DNA from: an uncultured Clostridia bacterium
Lineage (GTDB): Bacteria; Bacillota; Clostridia; TANB77; CAG-508
Assembly (NCBI GenBank): GCA_928721915.1
Contig: CAKMVZ010000005.1
Location: forward strand, 62,001-126,000
Reading direction: 5' to 3'
DNA: 64,000 nucleotides
The stretch's first letter is position 1, and each line of letters starts with the position of its first letter. This document shows positions 48,121 to 59,069 of this stretch, piece by piece. A program made the position numbers and the translations under genes. Below the pieces are notes generated by a model that searched no databases, was not told the DNA's origin, and saw nothing but the letters and a program-made list of their open reading frames with translations.

Positions 48121-50138
48121 TTGTATAACCAATATGAATTTAAAAATAAAATTGCTTTAATTATAACGATAATAGTGTTACTGATTTTGGCAGGCGTTAC
48201 AATTGCATTAGTAGTAGGAGATAATGGAGTATTAAATCAAGCAGTAAATGCCGCAGATGAGACCAATAGAGCAAATGTGCAAAGTGAACTAGAAATGGCA
48301 GTAAGTGCAGTAGTAGCAGATTGGAGCGGAGCAAGATATGTAAATGGAAGTAATGAAACATTAGAAGAGTATATGACTTTAAATAGAGTAGAAAGCAATA
48401 TGAATACAGAAGATTATGATTTAAAAACATTTGAATTAAATGTGGAAAACGGAACAACAGTAGGCTATAAAGGAAAAGATTATAAATTTACAGTAGAAAT
48501 CACAGAAAGTGGAAATAGTGCAAAAGTAATATATGAAGGAAATAGCGAAGGTTCTGGAGAAACACCAGTAGAACCTGATGAACCAGAAGCTTACGTGCCA
48601 CAAATAGATGGAAGCTGGGATGAAGACAAAAAAGTAAATAGTCCAGAACTGATGGAAGGGATGACTGCTATCTATTGGGATGAAGTAGGAATAGAACATG
48701 AATTAACAGATAGTAGTACAGAAGAAGAATGGAATAATTGGTATGATTATACAAGAGAAGCAGGTACAAATAAATGGGCAAATGCAGTAACCAAAGATAG
48801 TTCAGGAAATATAACAGGATATTGGGTATGGATACCAAGATATGCATATAAAATAGAAGATAAATTATTTGAAAATTCTGAATCAGGCCAAGGAGGAACA
48901 ATATCAATAAAATTCTTACAGGGCACAACAGATAATGATGAAACAGGAGCACCAATTGGAAGAGAGTTTAAATATTCAGGAAATAGCATGACAGATTATG
49001 TAGTTCACCCTGCATTTAGAAATGGAACATCAAATAATTTTATGAACGGTGAATGGGACGAAGAAGTAAGTGGTTTTTGGGTAGCAAAATATGAGGCTGG
49101 ATATCAGGCAAATACAATAACAAATGATAATGGAACATTATCAACGACAATATCAAATGCAGATGATGAAGTAAGATATTCAGACTTAAAATATACAAGT
49201 TATTACAGTGAACCTTATCCAACGAATCCATTAGGTCAAGATTTATCAGAAACAGGATATTCAAGTCAAAGTTTGTCATATCCAGTATTTAGACCATTAA
49301 CATATTCATACAATATAATATGCATAGGAGATAGTTATGTATTAAGTGAAGCGATAGATACAGCTAACGAATTTTATGGATTAGACGCAAGTACAACAGA
49401 TAGCCATATGATGAAAAATAGCGAATGGCGGAGCTGTAGCATATTTAACACAAAGCAAATATGGAAGAAATAAAGAAGAGATAATGATAAATAATTATTA
49501 TATAAGCAAAGGGAGTCCATATAGAGTAACAGTAACTGGACTAGCAGGAAATAGCGTATCAGCTGAAGAAACAGCATTATTAACAGATGTAAATGCATAC
49601 AATACAACAAATGGAATGAAGGCAAGTACAACGGGAAATATTACAGGAGTATATGATCTAAGTGGAGGCTTAACTGAAATGGTAGCATGCTATATCTTAA
49701 GTGGAAGTGATTTTTTGTATGGCTCAGGAAATGGACTTAGTTCAGGAAACTTAATGGGAGCAACAAGTGAAGTAAATCCAAATGGATATCAAAATTTAAG
49801 TACAAGAGATTACACAGTATATCCATATGATGGAGCAAATAGTAATTATTTTAATAATTATAATGTTTACAAAGGATTGATTTCAAGTATGTATGGATAT
49901 GGTGATGCAATCTTAGAAATATCAAGTTCAGGCAGTAGCTCAAGTGGTAGCAATAATAATAACAGTTGGAATAATAATAGCTCTTTCTATTTGGGGACAA
50001 TTGATCCATTCTTTTTTCGTGGACGGAGGATATAATGGTAATAATACTTTTGCCGATACTGGTTTGTTTCATTTCAATTGTAGTTATGGTTATGTCAACT
50101 CTCTTTATACATTTCGTGCAGTGCTCATTGCTGAGTAA
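48121..50138 (+). pseudogene. Surface gene C: lectin-like paralogue with deleted start, two CGGA recodings
   Basis: Paralogue of genes A and B. Compared with B, the segment holding GGGAGG, the ATG and the first codons is deleted, joining the leader (AATTTAAAAATAAAA) to the middle of the hydrophobic segment (TTGCTTTAATTATAACG). No good start remains; a TTG at 48121 has no RBS. The first recoding site of A and B is an ordinary in-frame GGA here (ALVVGDNG). Breaks remain at CGGA 49429-49432 (SEW-G-AVAYL... with Cys instead of Ala) and CGGA 50024-50027 (FRG-G-GYNGN). It ends TFRAVLIAE. Either a pseudogene or a silent donor cassette. Confidence 0.72.
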
Positions 50139-50334
50139 AAGTTTGATTGGGACAAGGGGAATTCTCTTGTCTCAATTAAAAAAAGAAATGCTTTAAGGGA
50201 CGTGTTCGAAAAACATGTTAATTTGATAAATTTAATTAAGGGCTTTGGATTCTTCAGGGCCCTTTTGTTATTATCATGACGTAAAATGTCATAATGCTTT
50301 TTTAATAAATTTCATAAATATTTTAAAAAAACTA

Positions 50335-50363
50335 TTTACAATTCAAAGTCAGCATGATAAAAT
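50335..50363 (+). promoter_or_regulatory. Promoter of Rpn nuclease gene, copy 2
   Basis: TTTACA 50335-50340, spacer 17, TAAAAT 50358-50363, same as copy 1. The 420-base gap after gene C holds hairpins at 50146-50176 and about 50273-50297, this promoter and the long leader. Confidence 0.65.
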
Positions 50364-50517
50364 ACTTGCAATTTAATTTTTGTGTATTTTTAATATGCAA
50401 TTTCAAAATTATTTTAATTCAAAAAAATTAAATTCTAAAGGCTCATTTCTAGCCTAAGTCTTCAAATTTTAAATGAAACTAAAAAACATATAAAGAAAAA
50501 TATTAGTACAAGGAGAA

Positions 50518-50549
50518 TATGCATAATGTTTGTATGTTCATTATGCATA
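50518..50549 (+). promoter_or_regulatory. Perfect palindrome with alternative ATG before Rpn copy 2
   Basis: TATGCATAATG ... CATTATGCATA, 11-base arms around TTTGTATGTT. The ATG at 50526 has AAGGAG upstream but lies in another frame from the Rpn protein (ATG 50560). Confidence 0.6.
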
Positions 50550-50559
50550 AAATATTGTT

Positions 50560-51468
50560 ATGGAAGAGATAAAAAATTCATTAGAAGAAGCCAAAAAGGC
50601 AGTAGTGCCAACAAATGATTTTGTGTTTAAAAGAATATTTGGAAGGGAGGGGAATGAGGAAATAACAAAGGATTTATTAAGTGCTATAATAGAAGATGAA
50701 ATAGTATCAATAAATCTAGAAAAAACACCAATAATGAATGGAGATATTATAGATGATAAAACAAACATATTAGATATAAGAGCAGAATTAAATAATAAAG
50801 TAAAAGTAGATATAGAAGTTCAAATGGCTTCACAAGATTACATAGAAGAAAGAATACTATATTATTGGGCGAAATTATATACAAGAACGGTTTTAAAAGG
50901 TGAGATATATGAAGAAGCTAAAAGGACCATAGCAATATTGATAGCAAATTTTGAAATAGATAATTTAAAAGAAATAGAAAAATATCATACAAAATGGAAG
51001 ATATTAGAAACAGAAATAAGTAAAAAAGTCTTGACAGAGAAATTTGAAATTGATATCATTGAATTACCGAAAGCTAAGAAGCTTTTGGAGAAAAATAAAA
51101 ATGATAGTAAAAATCAAAAACTTTTGTTATGGACAAAGTTTTTAATAAATCCAGAGAGTTTGGGGGTGGCTGAGATGGATGAAAATGAAGAAGTAAAAAA
51201 GGCAAATGAAGAGTTAGAAAAATTAAAACAAGATGAAATAAATTCATGGTATGCCTTAAGAAGGCAAGGAGCAGTAGTAGATGAGAAGCTAAGATTAAGC
51301 TATGCAACTAGAAAAGGCCTTGAACAAGGAATTGCACAGGGAACTAAAAATGAAAAAATAGAAATAGCTAAAAATTTATTAAAAGAGAAAGTAGATATAA
51401 AAATTATAATTTCAGCTACAGGACTTAGTAAAGAAGAAATTGAAGAATTAAAAAAAGAAATTGAATAA
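50560..51468 (+). CDS. Rpn family recombination-promoting nuclease, copy 2
   Basis: 302 residues, very similar to the copy at 13089 in the first 265 residues, including FKRIFGREGNEE and LDIRAELNNKVKVDIEVQMA, and different in the C-terminal tail. PD-(D/E)XK family. It again sits downstream of a surface gene, with a conserved promoter, leader and start-region palindrome. Likely a duplicated cassette. Confidence 0.85.
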   Translation: MEEIKNSLEEAKKAVVPTNDFVFKRIFGREGNEEITKDLLSAIIEDEIVSINLEKTPIMNGDIIDDKTNILDIRAELNNKVKVDIEVQMASQDYIEERILYYWAKLYTRTVLKGEIYEEAKRTIAILIANFEIDNLKEIEKYHTKWKILETEISKKVLTEKFEIDIIELPKAKKLLEKNKNDSKNQKLLLWTKFLINPESLGVAEMDENEEVKKANEELEKLKQDEINSWYALRRQGAVVDEKLRLSYATRKGLEQGIAQGTKNEKIEIAKNLLKEKVDIKIIISATGLSKEEIEELKKEIE

Positions 51469-51491
51469 AAATTATTTGATTTTTAAGATAT

Positions 51492-51536
51492 AAGCGAATA
51501 TTAGTAAAAATATTAATGTTCGCTTGTATTTTTTTG
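51492..51536 (+). terminator. Terminator after Rpn copy 2
   Basis: AAGCGAATATTA ... TATTAATGTTCGCTT followed by a T run. Confidence 0.8.
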
Positions 51537-51599
51537 TTTTATATTATATATTATGTAAGTAAAATTAAATTATTTAACAAAATTAAAGAGGATAAGAAA

Positions 51600-54500
51600 A
51601 TGTATTTAAAAAGATTAGAAATGTATGGCTTTAAGTCTTTTGCTGATAAAACAGTTTTAGATTTTAAGCCTGGAATTACAACTGTTATAGGACCAAATGG
51701 TTCCGGAAAAAGTAATATTTCAGATTGTATTCGTTGGATACTTGGTGAACAAAGTATTAAATCTTTAAGGGGTTCTAAAACAGAAGATGTCATTTTTTCA
51801 GGAACACAAAATAGAAAATCTTTAGGTTTTGCAGAAGGCTCAATTGTTATTGATAATAGTGATGGAAAGCTTCCAATTGAATATTCAGAGGTAATAGTTA
51901 CTAGAAAATATTATAGAAGTGGAGAATCACGGATATTTTATAAATAAAGCTCCTTGTAGATTAAAAGATATTTTAGAACTTTTTATGGATACAGGAATTG
52001 GAAAAGATGGATATTCTATTATTGGACAAGGTAAGATTGATGAGATTTTAAGCAATAAATCAGAAGATAGAAGACATATTTTTGAAGAAGCAGCTGGAAT
52101 TGTAAAATATAGAGCAAGAAAACAAGAGTCAGAGAAAAAACTAGAACAAACTAAGCTTAATCTTCTTAGAATAAATGATATAATTGTAGAAATTGAGTCT
52201 AATATTGATTCACTTAAAAGCCAATCAGAAAAAGCGAAGAAATTTTTAAATTTAAGAGATGAATTAAAAAATATAGAAATAGGTTTGTTTTTATATAATA
52301 TTGATGAATATAAAAAGAAAATTGAAGATTTAGAGAAAGATTTAGATGTTTTTGAAACTCAAAAAATAAAAGAAGAAGAAAAATTAAATAATATATCTTT
52401 AGAAAAAGAAAAAATAAGAAGTTCTTTAGATGAAATTACAGCTCTTATTGAAAAAACTCAGAATTTAAAATTCGAATTTGAAAAAAAGAAAGAGCAAATT
52501 ACGAGTGATATAAATGTTAATTTAGAAAGAATTTCTAATAATGAAGAAAATTATAAACGCTATGATGAGGAAATTTTAGAGTTAAAAGAAAAAAATGAAA
52601 AATTAGAAGAAGATAAAAAATTAAGAACAGAGAAAAAGCAAAATTTAGCAGTAAATAAAGAAAAATTTGAAAAAGAATTAGAAGAAAAGCAAAAAGAATT
52701 AGATGAATATAATAAAACATTGTCTAGTAAAGAACTTGAAATTGAGGGAAAAAAGAAAAAGGTAGATGAAAATATTGATACAAAATATGAATTAGTTGCT
52801 TCATTAAACTTAGAAAAAGCAAATTTAGAAAATTTAGTAAAAAAAGAAAAATCTTTAAAATCAGATTTAGAATCAAGTATTTTAGAATTAGATTCATCAA
52901 GAGCTACAAAAAGTGAATTAGATAGTAAGTTTTATAACATTGAGGCAGCAAGAAATAAAGATTTAAAAGACTTAGAAGAATTAAAAGCAAAAAATGCAGA
53001 AAAAAATAAAAAACTCGATGAGTTTAACCAAAAAATAAATGATTTAGAAAAAGAATATAGAATAAAAGATGCAAAATTAAAATTTTTGCAAGAAACAGAA
53101 AGAGAAAAAGAAGGATATAATAAAAGCGTTAAATCTATTTTAAATAAAATAGAAACAGAAAATTTATATAAAAATAAAGTTTATGGAGTTTTAGCAAATT
53201 TAATTTCTGTTCCAAAAGAATATGAAGCAGCAATTGAAATGGCATTAGGAGCCAGCATTCAAAATATAGTTACTGAAACTGAGCAAGAAGCAAAAGAATT
53301 AATTGAATATTTAAGAAAAGAAAAACTGGGAAGAGCTTCGTTTTTACCAATTAGTTCTATAAAAGGTCAAAAATTAGACAATATAAAATTAACTAATGGA
53401 ACAATTGGAATTGCTTCAGATTTAATTAAATTTAACAAAAAATATGAGCAAATTATACTTAATTTATTAGGTAGAACTGTTATTACAGAGGATTTAGACT
53501 CTGCAGTAATTTTAACAAAATCTAATAGTCAAAAATTTAAAGTTGTAACTTTAAAAGGTGATATTATAAACCCAGGAGGAAGCATTACAGGTGGATTTAT
53601 TGCTCCAAAAACAGTTAATCTTTTAGGTAGAAGTTTAAGTATAAAAGAATTAGAAAAAGAGCTTAAAAATTTATCTGCAAGAATTGAAAAAATAAATCAA
53701 GAAAAAGCAGAATTTGAGGAAAATATAGTACATATAAAAAATGCTCTTGATGAAAAACAAAAATCTATTAATGAATCAGAAGTTAATTATGGAGTAGAAA
53801 ATCAAAAAATTAAGAATTTTGAGCTTGAAATTACAAAAATAGAAAATAAAATTGAAAAATTAAAAGAAGATATTAAATTAAATTTAGATGAGCAAATTAA
53901 AACTAAAAATAAGATAGATGAAGTTTCAAAAGAAATAGAAAAACTTGATATTGAAACAAATAATTTAAATGAAGAAATTGCTGAGTTTACTAAAAATAAT
54001 AAAGATAATCAAAAATATATTGATGATTTAAATTTCGAAGTTACAAATTTAAAAATTTCAGTATCTTCATTTGATGAAAGTGAAAGTTCTATTAATGAAT
54101 TTGTTCAAAAAATAGATAGTGATATTGAAAATAATAATAAATCTATTCAAAATAAAGAAGATTTAAAAGTAAAATTATTAGCAAATAATGAAGAACTTAA
54201 AAATACTAATGAAAATTTAAAAAATGAAATTGAAAATATGGAAAAAGAAGCTTTTAGAAGTTTTGATAAGACTGAGGCTTTAAAACTAGAAAGACAAGAA
54301 AAGAATGAAAAAATGTCAAAATTAGAGCTTGAAGTTGAAAATGAACAAAATATTATAAATGATGTTAAATCACAGCTTTCTAAAATTGAAATAAGAAAAT
54401 CTAAGTTTGAACTTGAGCTTGAGCAAACAATAAATAAAATGTGGGAAGAATATGAAATAACTCCTAATAATGTAAAAGATATTGAAAAAGCTCAAAATCC

Positions 54501-55161
54501 TGCAGAAATAAGTAAAAAAGTAACTGACTTAAGACAGAATATAAAGGATTTAGGAGATATTAATGTAAATTCAATTAAAGAATATGAAGAAACAAAGAAA
54601 AGATATGATTTTCTTTGTGAACAAAGGCTAGATTTGGAAAATACAATTTCAAAACTTAAAAAATTAATTAATGAAATTGTAGATAATATGAAAAAGCAAT
54701 TTGCTGAAAAATTTAAATTGATTAATCAAAACTTTAAAGAAGTATTTAAAGAACTTTTTGGTGGTGGAAAAGCTGATTTAAAATTAGAAGATAGTAGTCA
54801 AATTTTAGAGTGTGGAATTGAAATTGAAGTTCAACCACCAGGAAAAAAACTTCAATCAATGTCTTTACTATCAGGTGGAGAAAGAGCTTTTACAGCTATT
54901 GCACTTTTATTTGCAATTTTAAAAATAAATCCTGCTCCATTTTGTGTTTTAGATGAGATAGAAGCTGCTTTAGATGATGTAAATGTATACAGATTCGCAG
55001 AATACTTAAAGAAATTTGGAAAAGAAACACAGTTTTTAGTTATAACTCATAGAAAAGGAACAATGGAAGCAGCAGATACTGTTTATGGTATTACTATGGA
55101 AGAAAAAGGAATAAGTAAACTTTTATCATTAGATATGAAACAAGAAAATATTGCAGTATAA
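51600..55161 (+). CDS. smc: SMC, chromosome segregation ATPase, +1 recoding at CGGA
   Basis: Condensin core protein, about 1,186 residues: N-terminal ATPase half with VIGPNGSGKSNISDCIRW, coiled coil, hinge (about residues 515-640, GVLANLISVPKEYEAAIEMALG), second coil, C-terminal half with LLSGGERAFTAIALLFAI and FCVLDEIEAALDD. ATG 51600 has AGAGGA upstream. The zero frame breaks at CGGA 51930-51933 after YRSGES and resumes YFINKAPCRLKDILELFMDTG. In most SMCs this position is Glu, so the Gly is taken from the +1 GGA codon. Without recoding only about 115 residues would be made. Confidence 0.95.
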
Positions 55162-55165
55162 AATA

Positions 55166-55195
55166 AAAATGCCTTATTTTAAATAGGGCATTTTT
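55166..55195 (+). terminator. Terminator after smc
   Basis: AAATGCCTTATTT-aa-AATAGGGCATTT followed by T run. Confidence 0.88.
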
Positions 55196-55416
55196 TAATA
55201 ACTTAAATTTTAAGTTTAGAATAAACTATGTTTAGAAATGCATTAAAAATTTAATATATATGATAATTTTTGTAGTACTAATTAGTTTTGAAGTTGAAAA
55301 ATGGAGAAAAATAGAGAAAAATGAAGATAAAACGAGTATAGGAAGAATTTGCCTATCACATTTTTGTATAATTTTTCTTAAATTTGAAAAATATAATAAT
55401 ATAAAATTTATTAAAT

Positions 55417-55445
55417 TTGCATTTTTATTATTTCCGTAGTATAAT
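55417..55445 (+). promoter_or_regulatory. Promoter of M23 peptidase gene
   Basis: TTGCAT 55417-55422, spacer 17, TATAAT 55440-55445. The 326-base gap contains only the smc terminator and this promoter. Confidence 0.65.
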
Positions 55446-55487
55446 AGCAAACGTGTGACAAATTCTAAATTAAAAGAAAAGGAGTGA

Positions 55488-56573
55488 ATGTTTATTTTAA
55501 AAGGAAAGTTAATACGTTTTACAAAAGATATCATCAATCCTGTGAAAATAATTTTACTTACTATAATATTTTTAGCGTTAGTAATTTTAATAAAGTATAA
55601 GCCTGTATATTCAGTTACACTATCAGGTAAAACTTTAGGATATGTTGCAGAAAAATCAGAATTAGATAATAAAATTAATGAATATATGAATAATACGCAA
55701 GGAACAGTTGCTGTAATAGATATTGAAGAAAAACCAGAATATACTTTTGAATTAGTTCCAAAAAATGAAGAAACTAATGAAGAAGAAATTTTGGAAGATG
55801 TTGAAGAAACAGCTGTTATAACATATAGAACATATGGTGTAACAGTTAATGGGGAAATTAAAACTGAAGTTGATACTGAGGAAGAAGCCTCAGAGATTAT
55901 CAATAATTTAAGTCAGGATGTTAAAGAAGGTGTAGATTTTAAGCTAGGATATACAGAAATCTATACAATAGGACAAAACAATTCAGTTTCAAATGATGAA
56001 GCTTTAAAAATAGTTTCAGAAATAAAAACAGCAAAAGTTACAGAATATGAAGAGGAGCAAGCTAGAATTGCTGCAGAAAAAGCAGCTAAAGAAGCAGCAG
56101 CTAAAGCTGCAGCCGCTAAAAAAGCAGCGGCAGCTAGACAAAAAGCTACTATTTCAACTGCAAGTTATGGTTCATATGGAAATGTAAATGGAATAGCAAT
56201 TTCTACTCCATTAAAAACAAGTCCATTAATAACTTCCAGATTTGGAGAAGTAAGCTCATCAAGATCAAGTTCTCATACAGGGCTTGACTTAGCGGTTGCA
56301 AAAGGAACTTCAATTTACCCAATTGCTAGTGGAACTGTTGTGTCAGCTTCATATCAAGGTTCTTATGGTAATTTAATTATAATTGACCATGGAAATGGAG
56401 TTCAGTCATATTATGCTCACTGTAATTCAATAAATGTAAGTTCGGGAGCTACAGTTACTGTAGATACTGTTATAGGAACTGTTGGTTCAACAGGAAACTC
56501 AACAGGACCTCATTTACACTTAGAAATAAGAGTAAATGGAGCAATAACTAATCCACAAAACTATTTATATTAG
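55488..56573 (+). CDS. Membrane-anchored M23-family peptidoglycan endopeptidase
   Basis: 361 residues: N-terminal membrane anchor (about 22-40), an extracytoplasmic region with an acidic G5/stalk-like segment, an Ala/Lys-rich linker (about 195-222) and a C-terminal M23 (LytM) domain. Zn ligands: SHTGLDLA near 265 and HLHLEIR near 343, with YYAHC between. Cleaves peptidoglycan cross-links during growth or division. RBS AAAGGAG. Single-gene unit with promoter and terminator. Confidence 0.92.
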   Translation: MFILKGKLIRFTKDIINPVKIILLTIIFLALVILIKYKPVYSVTLSGKTLGYVAEKSELDNKINEYMNNTQGTVAVIDIEEKPEYTFELVPKNEETNEEEILEDVEETAVITYRTYGVTVNGEIKTEVDTEEEASEIINNLSQDVKEGVDFKLGYTEIYTIGQNNSVSNDEALKIVSEIKTAKVTEYEEEQARIAAEKAAKEAAAKAAAAKKAAAARQKATISTASYGSYGNVNGIAISTPLKTSPLITSRFGEVSSSRSSSHTGLDLAVAKGTSIYPIASGTVVSASYQGSYGNLIIIDHGNGVQSYYAHCNSINVSSGATVTVDTVIGTVGSTGNSTGPHLHLEIRVNGAITNPQNYLY

Positions 56574-56578
56574 TAATA

Positions 56579-56607
56579 AAAATCTCTCTTTTTAAGGGAG
56601 ATTTTTT
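56579..56607 (+). terminator. Terminator after M23 peptidase
   Basis: AAATCTCTC-tttttaa-GGGAGATTT plus T run. Confidence 0.85.
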
Positions 56608-56695
56608 GTTATAATAATTGACGAAATTTGATGTAGAATGTTATAATAAAAAAAGTATGAAAGTAAAAGTTAAAAGCGGAGGTTTTTTGTAAATA

Positions 56696-57937
56696 ATGGA
56701 AAGATTTGGGAAATCTATAAGAAAGGTATATCAAAATGATTCAGGATTATTTGTTGGTGAAATTCATGAAAATGAAACGGAAATAATATTTTATGATACT
56801 ATTAAAATAGTACCGCCTAAAGTAGAGTTTAGTGATGATTCTATTAAAAGATATGTTGTTATAACTCATGATTTGTATTCAAATGATGTGGAACCTAATA
56901 GTAGTACAGTGCATGCTGTTGATTTTGCATATGGTATAATTGATGAAGAAAGACTAAATTCAGATGAAGAATATCGTGCAAGAATGGAAAAATATGTTTT
57001 TTCAAGAAAAGGATTAGATAATGTAGTTAAAAATTATTGTGGTTTGTTACCAATTGATGTTAACATTATAGACGAACCTGAAGAAGGCGAAGAAAAAAGG
57101 TTTGAAGGTTTTGATGAAAATATTAATTGTGAATATATTGAAGGCATGCCAGAAGTTGTTTTAGATGGGGTTTTAAGAGCTTCACATAGACGAGTTTATG
57201 TTGATGAGGATAAAGAAGATGAAATACCAGAAGAAGATATTCCAAAAAACTCTTTTGAGATGTTCTCTTTAATTCATGGTGCAAAAGCTCCAAAAAAGCA
57301 AAAAAAATCTTTTAAAGAAATATGGGCTGATTTAAATAAAAAACATGATGAAAAATATAGATCTAAAGTTAATGAAACAGAAGAAAATGATGAAAGCAGA
57401 AAATTACCACCAAAAGAAGCTAATCTAGATACAGCTGGAGAAGGTTTGTTAATAATTTGCTATAGAACAGGTGATATTATAACTAGAAGACCTGAATATG
57501 ATGAAGAAGGACGTAGAAATGGAAAAATTAATATAAGTAAATGTACAAGAATAAATTGGTGCTCTAAGGATTTAGAGACAAAACAACTAAGTAGTATAAT
57601 AACAACTTTACTTACAGTTGATGATGAAAGATTAGAAAAAGATGAAGATTATATAAATAAAATGGTTCTTGAAATTGGAGTTCCATTATTAAAGTATGCA
57701 AATGAAATGCATATAGGAAAGCGTGTTCCGCAAAGCTTAGGCGTTAAATGGCCTTATTTAGGTGCATTTGATCCAAATGCTAAAGGAGGTATTAGTTCAA
57801 AAGATACTAAAAATCAAAAATATTTTGCTAGAATAAATAGAGAAGAGAAAAAATTAGAAGAACAAGCACAAAATGAAATTGATGAAAATAATGAGATTGA
57901 AGCCGATTTTGATGAAGGAATAGACAGAATAGAATAA
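56696..57937 (+). CDS. Unknown protein, paralogue of next gene (1 of 2)
   Basis: A 413-residue soluble, acidic protein. I do not recognise the family. It holds two related modules: near residues 78-120 (YGIIDEERLNSDEEYRARM... YCGLLP) and near 300-360 (DDERLEKDEDYINKM ... WPYLGAF). The following gene has both modules in the same order. The linker between them is Lys/Glu-rich. No signal peptide or membrane helix. TTTTTTG-ATAATG start with GGAGG upstream. Confidence 0.7.
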   Translation: MERFGKSIRKVYQNDSGLFVGEIHENETEIIFYDTIKIVPPKVEFSDDSIKRYVVITHDLYSNDVEPNSSTVHAVDFAYGIIDEERLNSDEEYRARMEKYVFSRKGLDNVVKNYCGLLPIDVNIIDEPEEGEEKRFEGFDENINCEYIEGMPEVVLDGVLRASHRRVYVDEDKEDEIPEEDIPKNSFEMFSLIHGAKAPKKQKKSFKEIWADLNKKHDEKYRSKVNETEENDESRKLPPKEANLDTAGEGLLIICYRTGDIITRRPEYDEEGRRNGKINISKCTRINWCSKDLETKQLSSIITTLLTVDDERLEKDEDYINKMVLEIGVPLLKYANEMHIGKRVPQSLGVKWPYLGAFDPNAKGGISSKDTKNQKYFARINREEKKLEEQAQNEIDENNEIEADFDEGIDRIE

Positions 57938-57955
57938 TTAATTAGGAGAATAAAT

Positions 57956-58903
57956 ATGAGTGAAAAAAAGAAAAATGCTTTATTTTATTCAAGAGAAGAT
58001 TTAACAGGCAGGGGTTCTAGTAAGATTCAGCTTTTTGAATTAGAAAATCCCGGAGAAGTAAATAAAATTAATATAGATGGAAAACTAGTTATTTTAAATC
58101 CCGTAAGTGTCCAAGGAACAAATATAATAGTAAAACCATATGTTTTTATTGAAAGCTATAGAAATATGGATTTAACAACAGTTGATGTTATATATGGAAA
58201 TTTAAATATTAATGAATTAAGAAAAAATGAACCTTTAAGAAAAAGATTATTTGATGAAAATTTAACGAGAGAAAATTTGGAAATAATTACAAGAAAATAT
58301 TGTGGACTTATTCCTTATAGAGTTTTTAATGATCCATATGGTAAAAAAGATTTTCAAATGCCAAAAGATAAAGCACCTTTTTTAGCTAAAGCTATTATGG
58401 GGTCTGCTTATGTTGAAAATAGACAAACTTCAATAAATATGAATAATGCCAGAAGTAGTAATTCTAATGGAAATCGAGGGAGTTTTTGGAGTAGACTTTT
58501 TGGTACTAAAACTGAAGCTGAATCTAATACTTCATTGGGGCAGTATACAAGTACTACTACTTATACTAAAAATGAGGGAGTTTTATTTTATAAGTCAGGA
58601 GCTGTAATCTTTAATAAAAAATTATATTCAAAATTTAATTATGCAACAAAGGATTCTGAAACCGGAGTTAGAACTCAAGTTGATAGTATTTTAATTGGCG
58701 AAGTAAATGAAGAAAGATTAAAAAGGGATGAAGAATATAGAAAAGCTTTTGTAACTGAAATTTTCTCTCCTTCAAGATTAAAAAATGCAAGAACTGTTTC
58801 AGGATTTCCGTATATTGGTAATTTTACAGAAAGTAAAAGATTTGAATATGATATGGATGCAATAAAAGATTTTAATGAATTAGTACAATATGGAAATAGA
58901 TAG
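57956..58903 (+). CDS. Unknown protein, paralogue of previous gene (2 of 2)
   Basis: A 315-residue protein sharing with the upstream gene the modules YGNLNINELRKNEPLRKRL ... KYCGLIPYRV and GEVNEERLKRDEEYRKAF ... GFPYIGNF. RBS TTAGGAG; 18 bases after the previous stop, so one operon. Both look like components of one complex or an old duplication. Function unknown. Confidence 0.7.
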   Translation: MSEKKKNALFYSREDLTGRGSSKIQLFELENPGEVNKINIDGKLVILNPVSVQGTNIIVKPYVFIESYRNMDLTTVDVIYGNLNINELRKNEPLRKRLFDENLTRENLEIITRKYCGLIPYRVFNDPYGKKDFQMPKDKAPFLAKAIMGSAYVENRQTSINMNNARSSNSNGNRGSFWSRLFGTKTEAESNTSLGQYTSTTTYTKNEGVLFYKSGAVIFNKKLYSKFNYATKDSETGVRTQVDSILIGEVNEERLKRDEEYRKAFVTEIFSPSRLKNARTVSGFPYIGNFTESKRFEYDMDAIKDFNELVQYGNR

Positions 58904-58909
58904 ATAAAT

Positions 58910-58953
58910 CAAGCTAAAAGTTATTTATTAATAAATAATTTTTAGCTTTTTTA
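58910..58953 (+). terminator. Terminator after unknown pair
   Basis: AAGCTAAAAGTTATTTATT pairs with AATAAATAATTTTTAGCTT and ends in T run. Confidence 0.85.
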
Positions 58954-59003
58954 TTATGAATGCATAAATATAGTTTTTAAGAAAAAATAATTAAAAAATA
59001 TGG

Positions 59004-59032
59004 TTGAAATTATATATATTTTTTTATATAAT
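59004..59032 (+). promoter_or_regulatory. Promoter of adhE
   Basis: TTGAAA 59004-59009, spacer 17, TATAAT 59027-59032. Confidence 0.65.
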
Positions 59033-59069
59033 ACTTCTTAAGTAAAAAAATTAAGAGGAGGTTTTGCTT

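Noticed and set aside
10113..50138. A complete diversity-generating retroelement in the window
   Set aside because: No reverse transcriptase, accessory gene or template repeat is present; only target-like C-termini.
55232..55903. 223-codon minus-strand frame before the M23 gene
   Set aside because: It overlaps the promoter and N-terminal half of the M23 gene in antisense and has shadow-like Ser/Ile composition.
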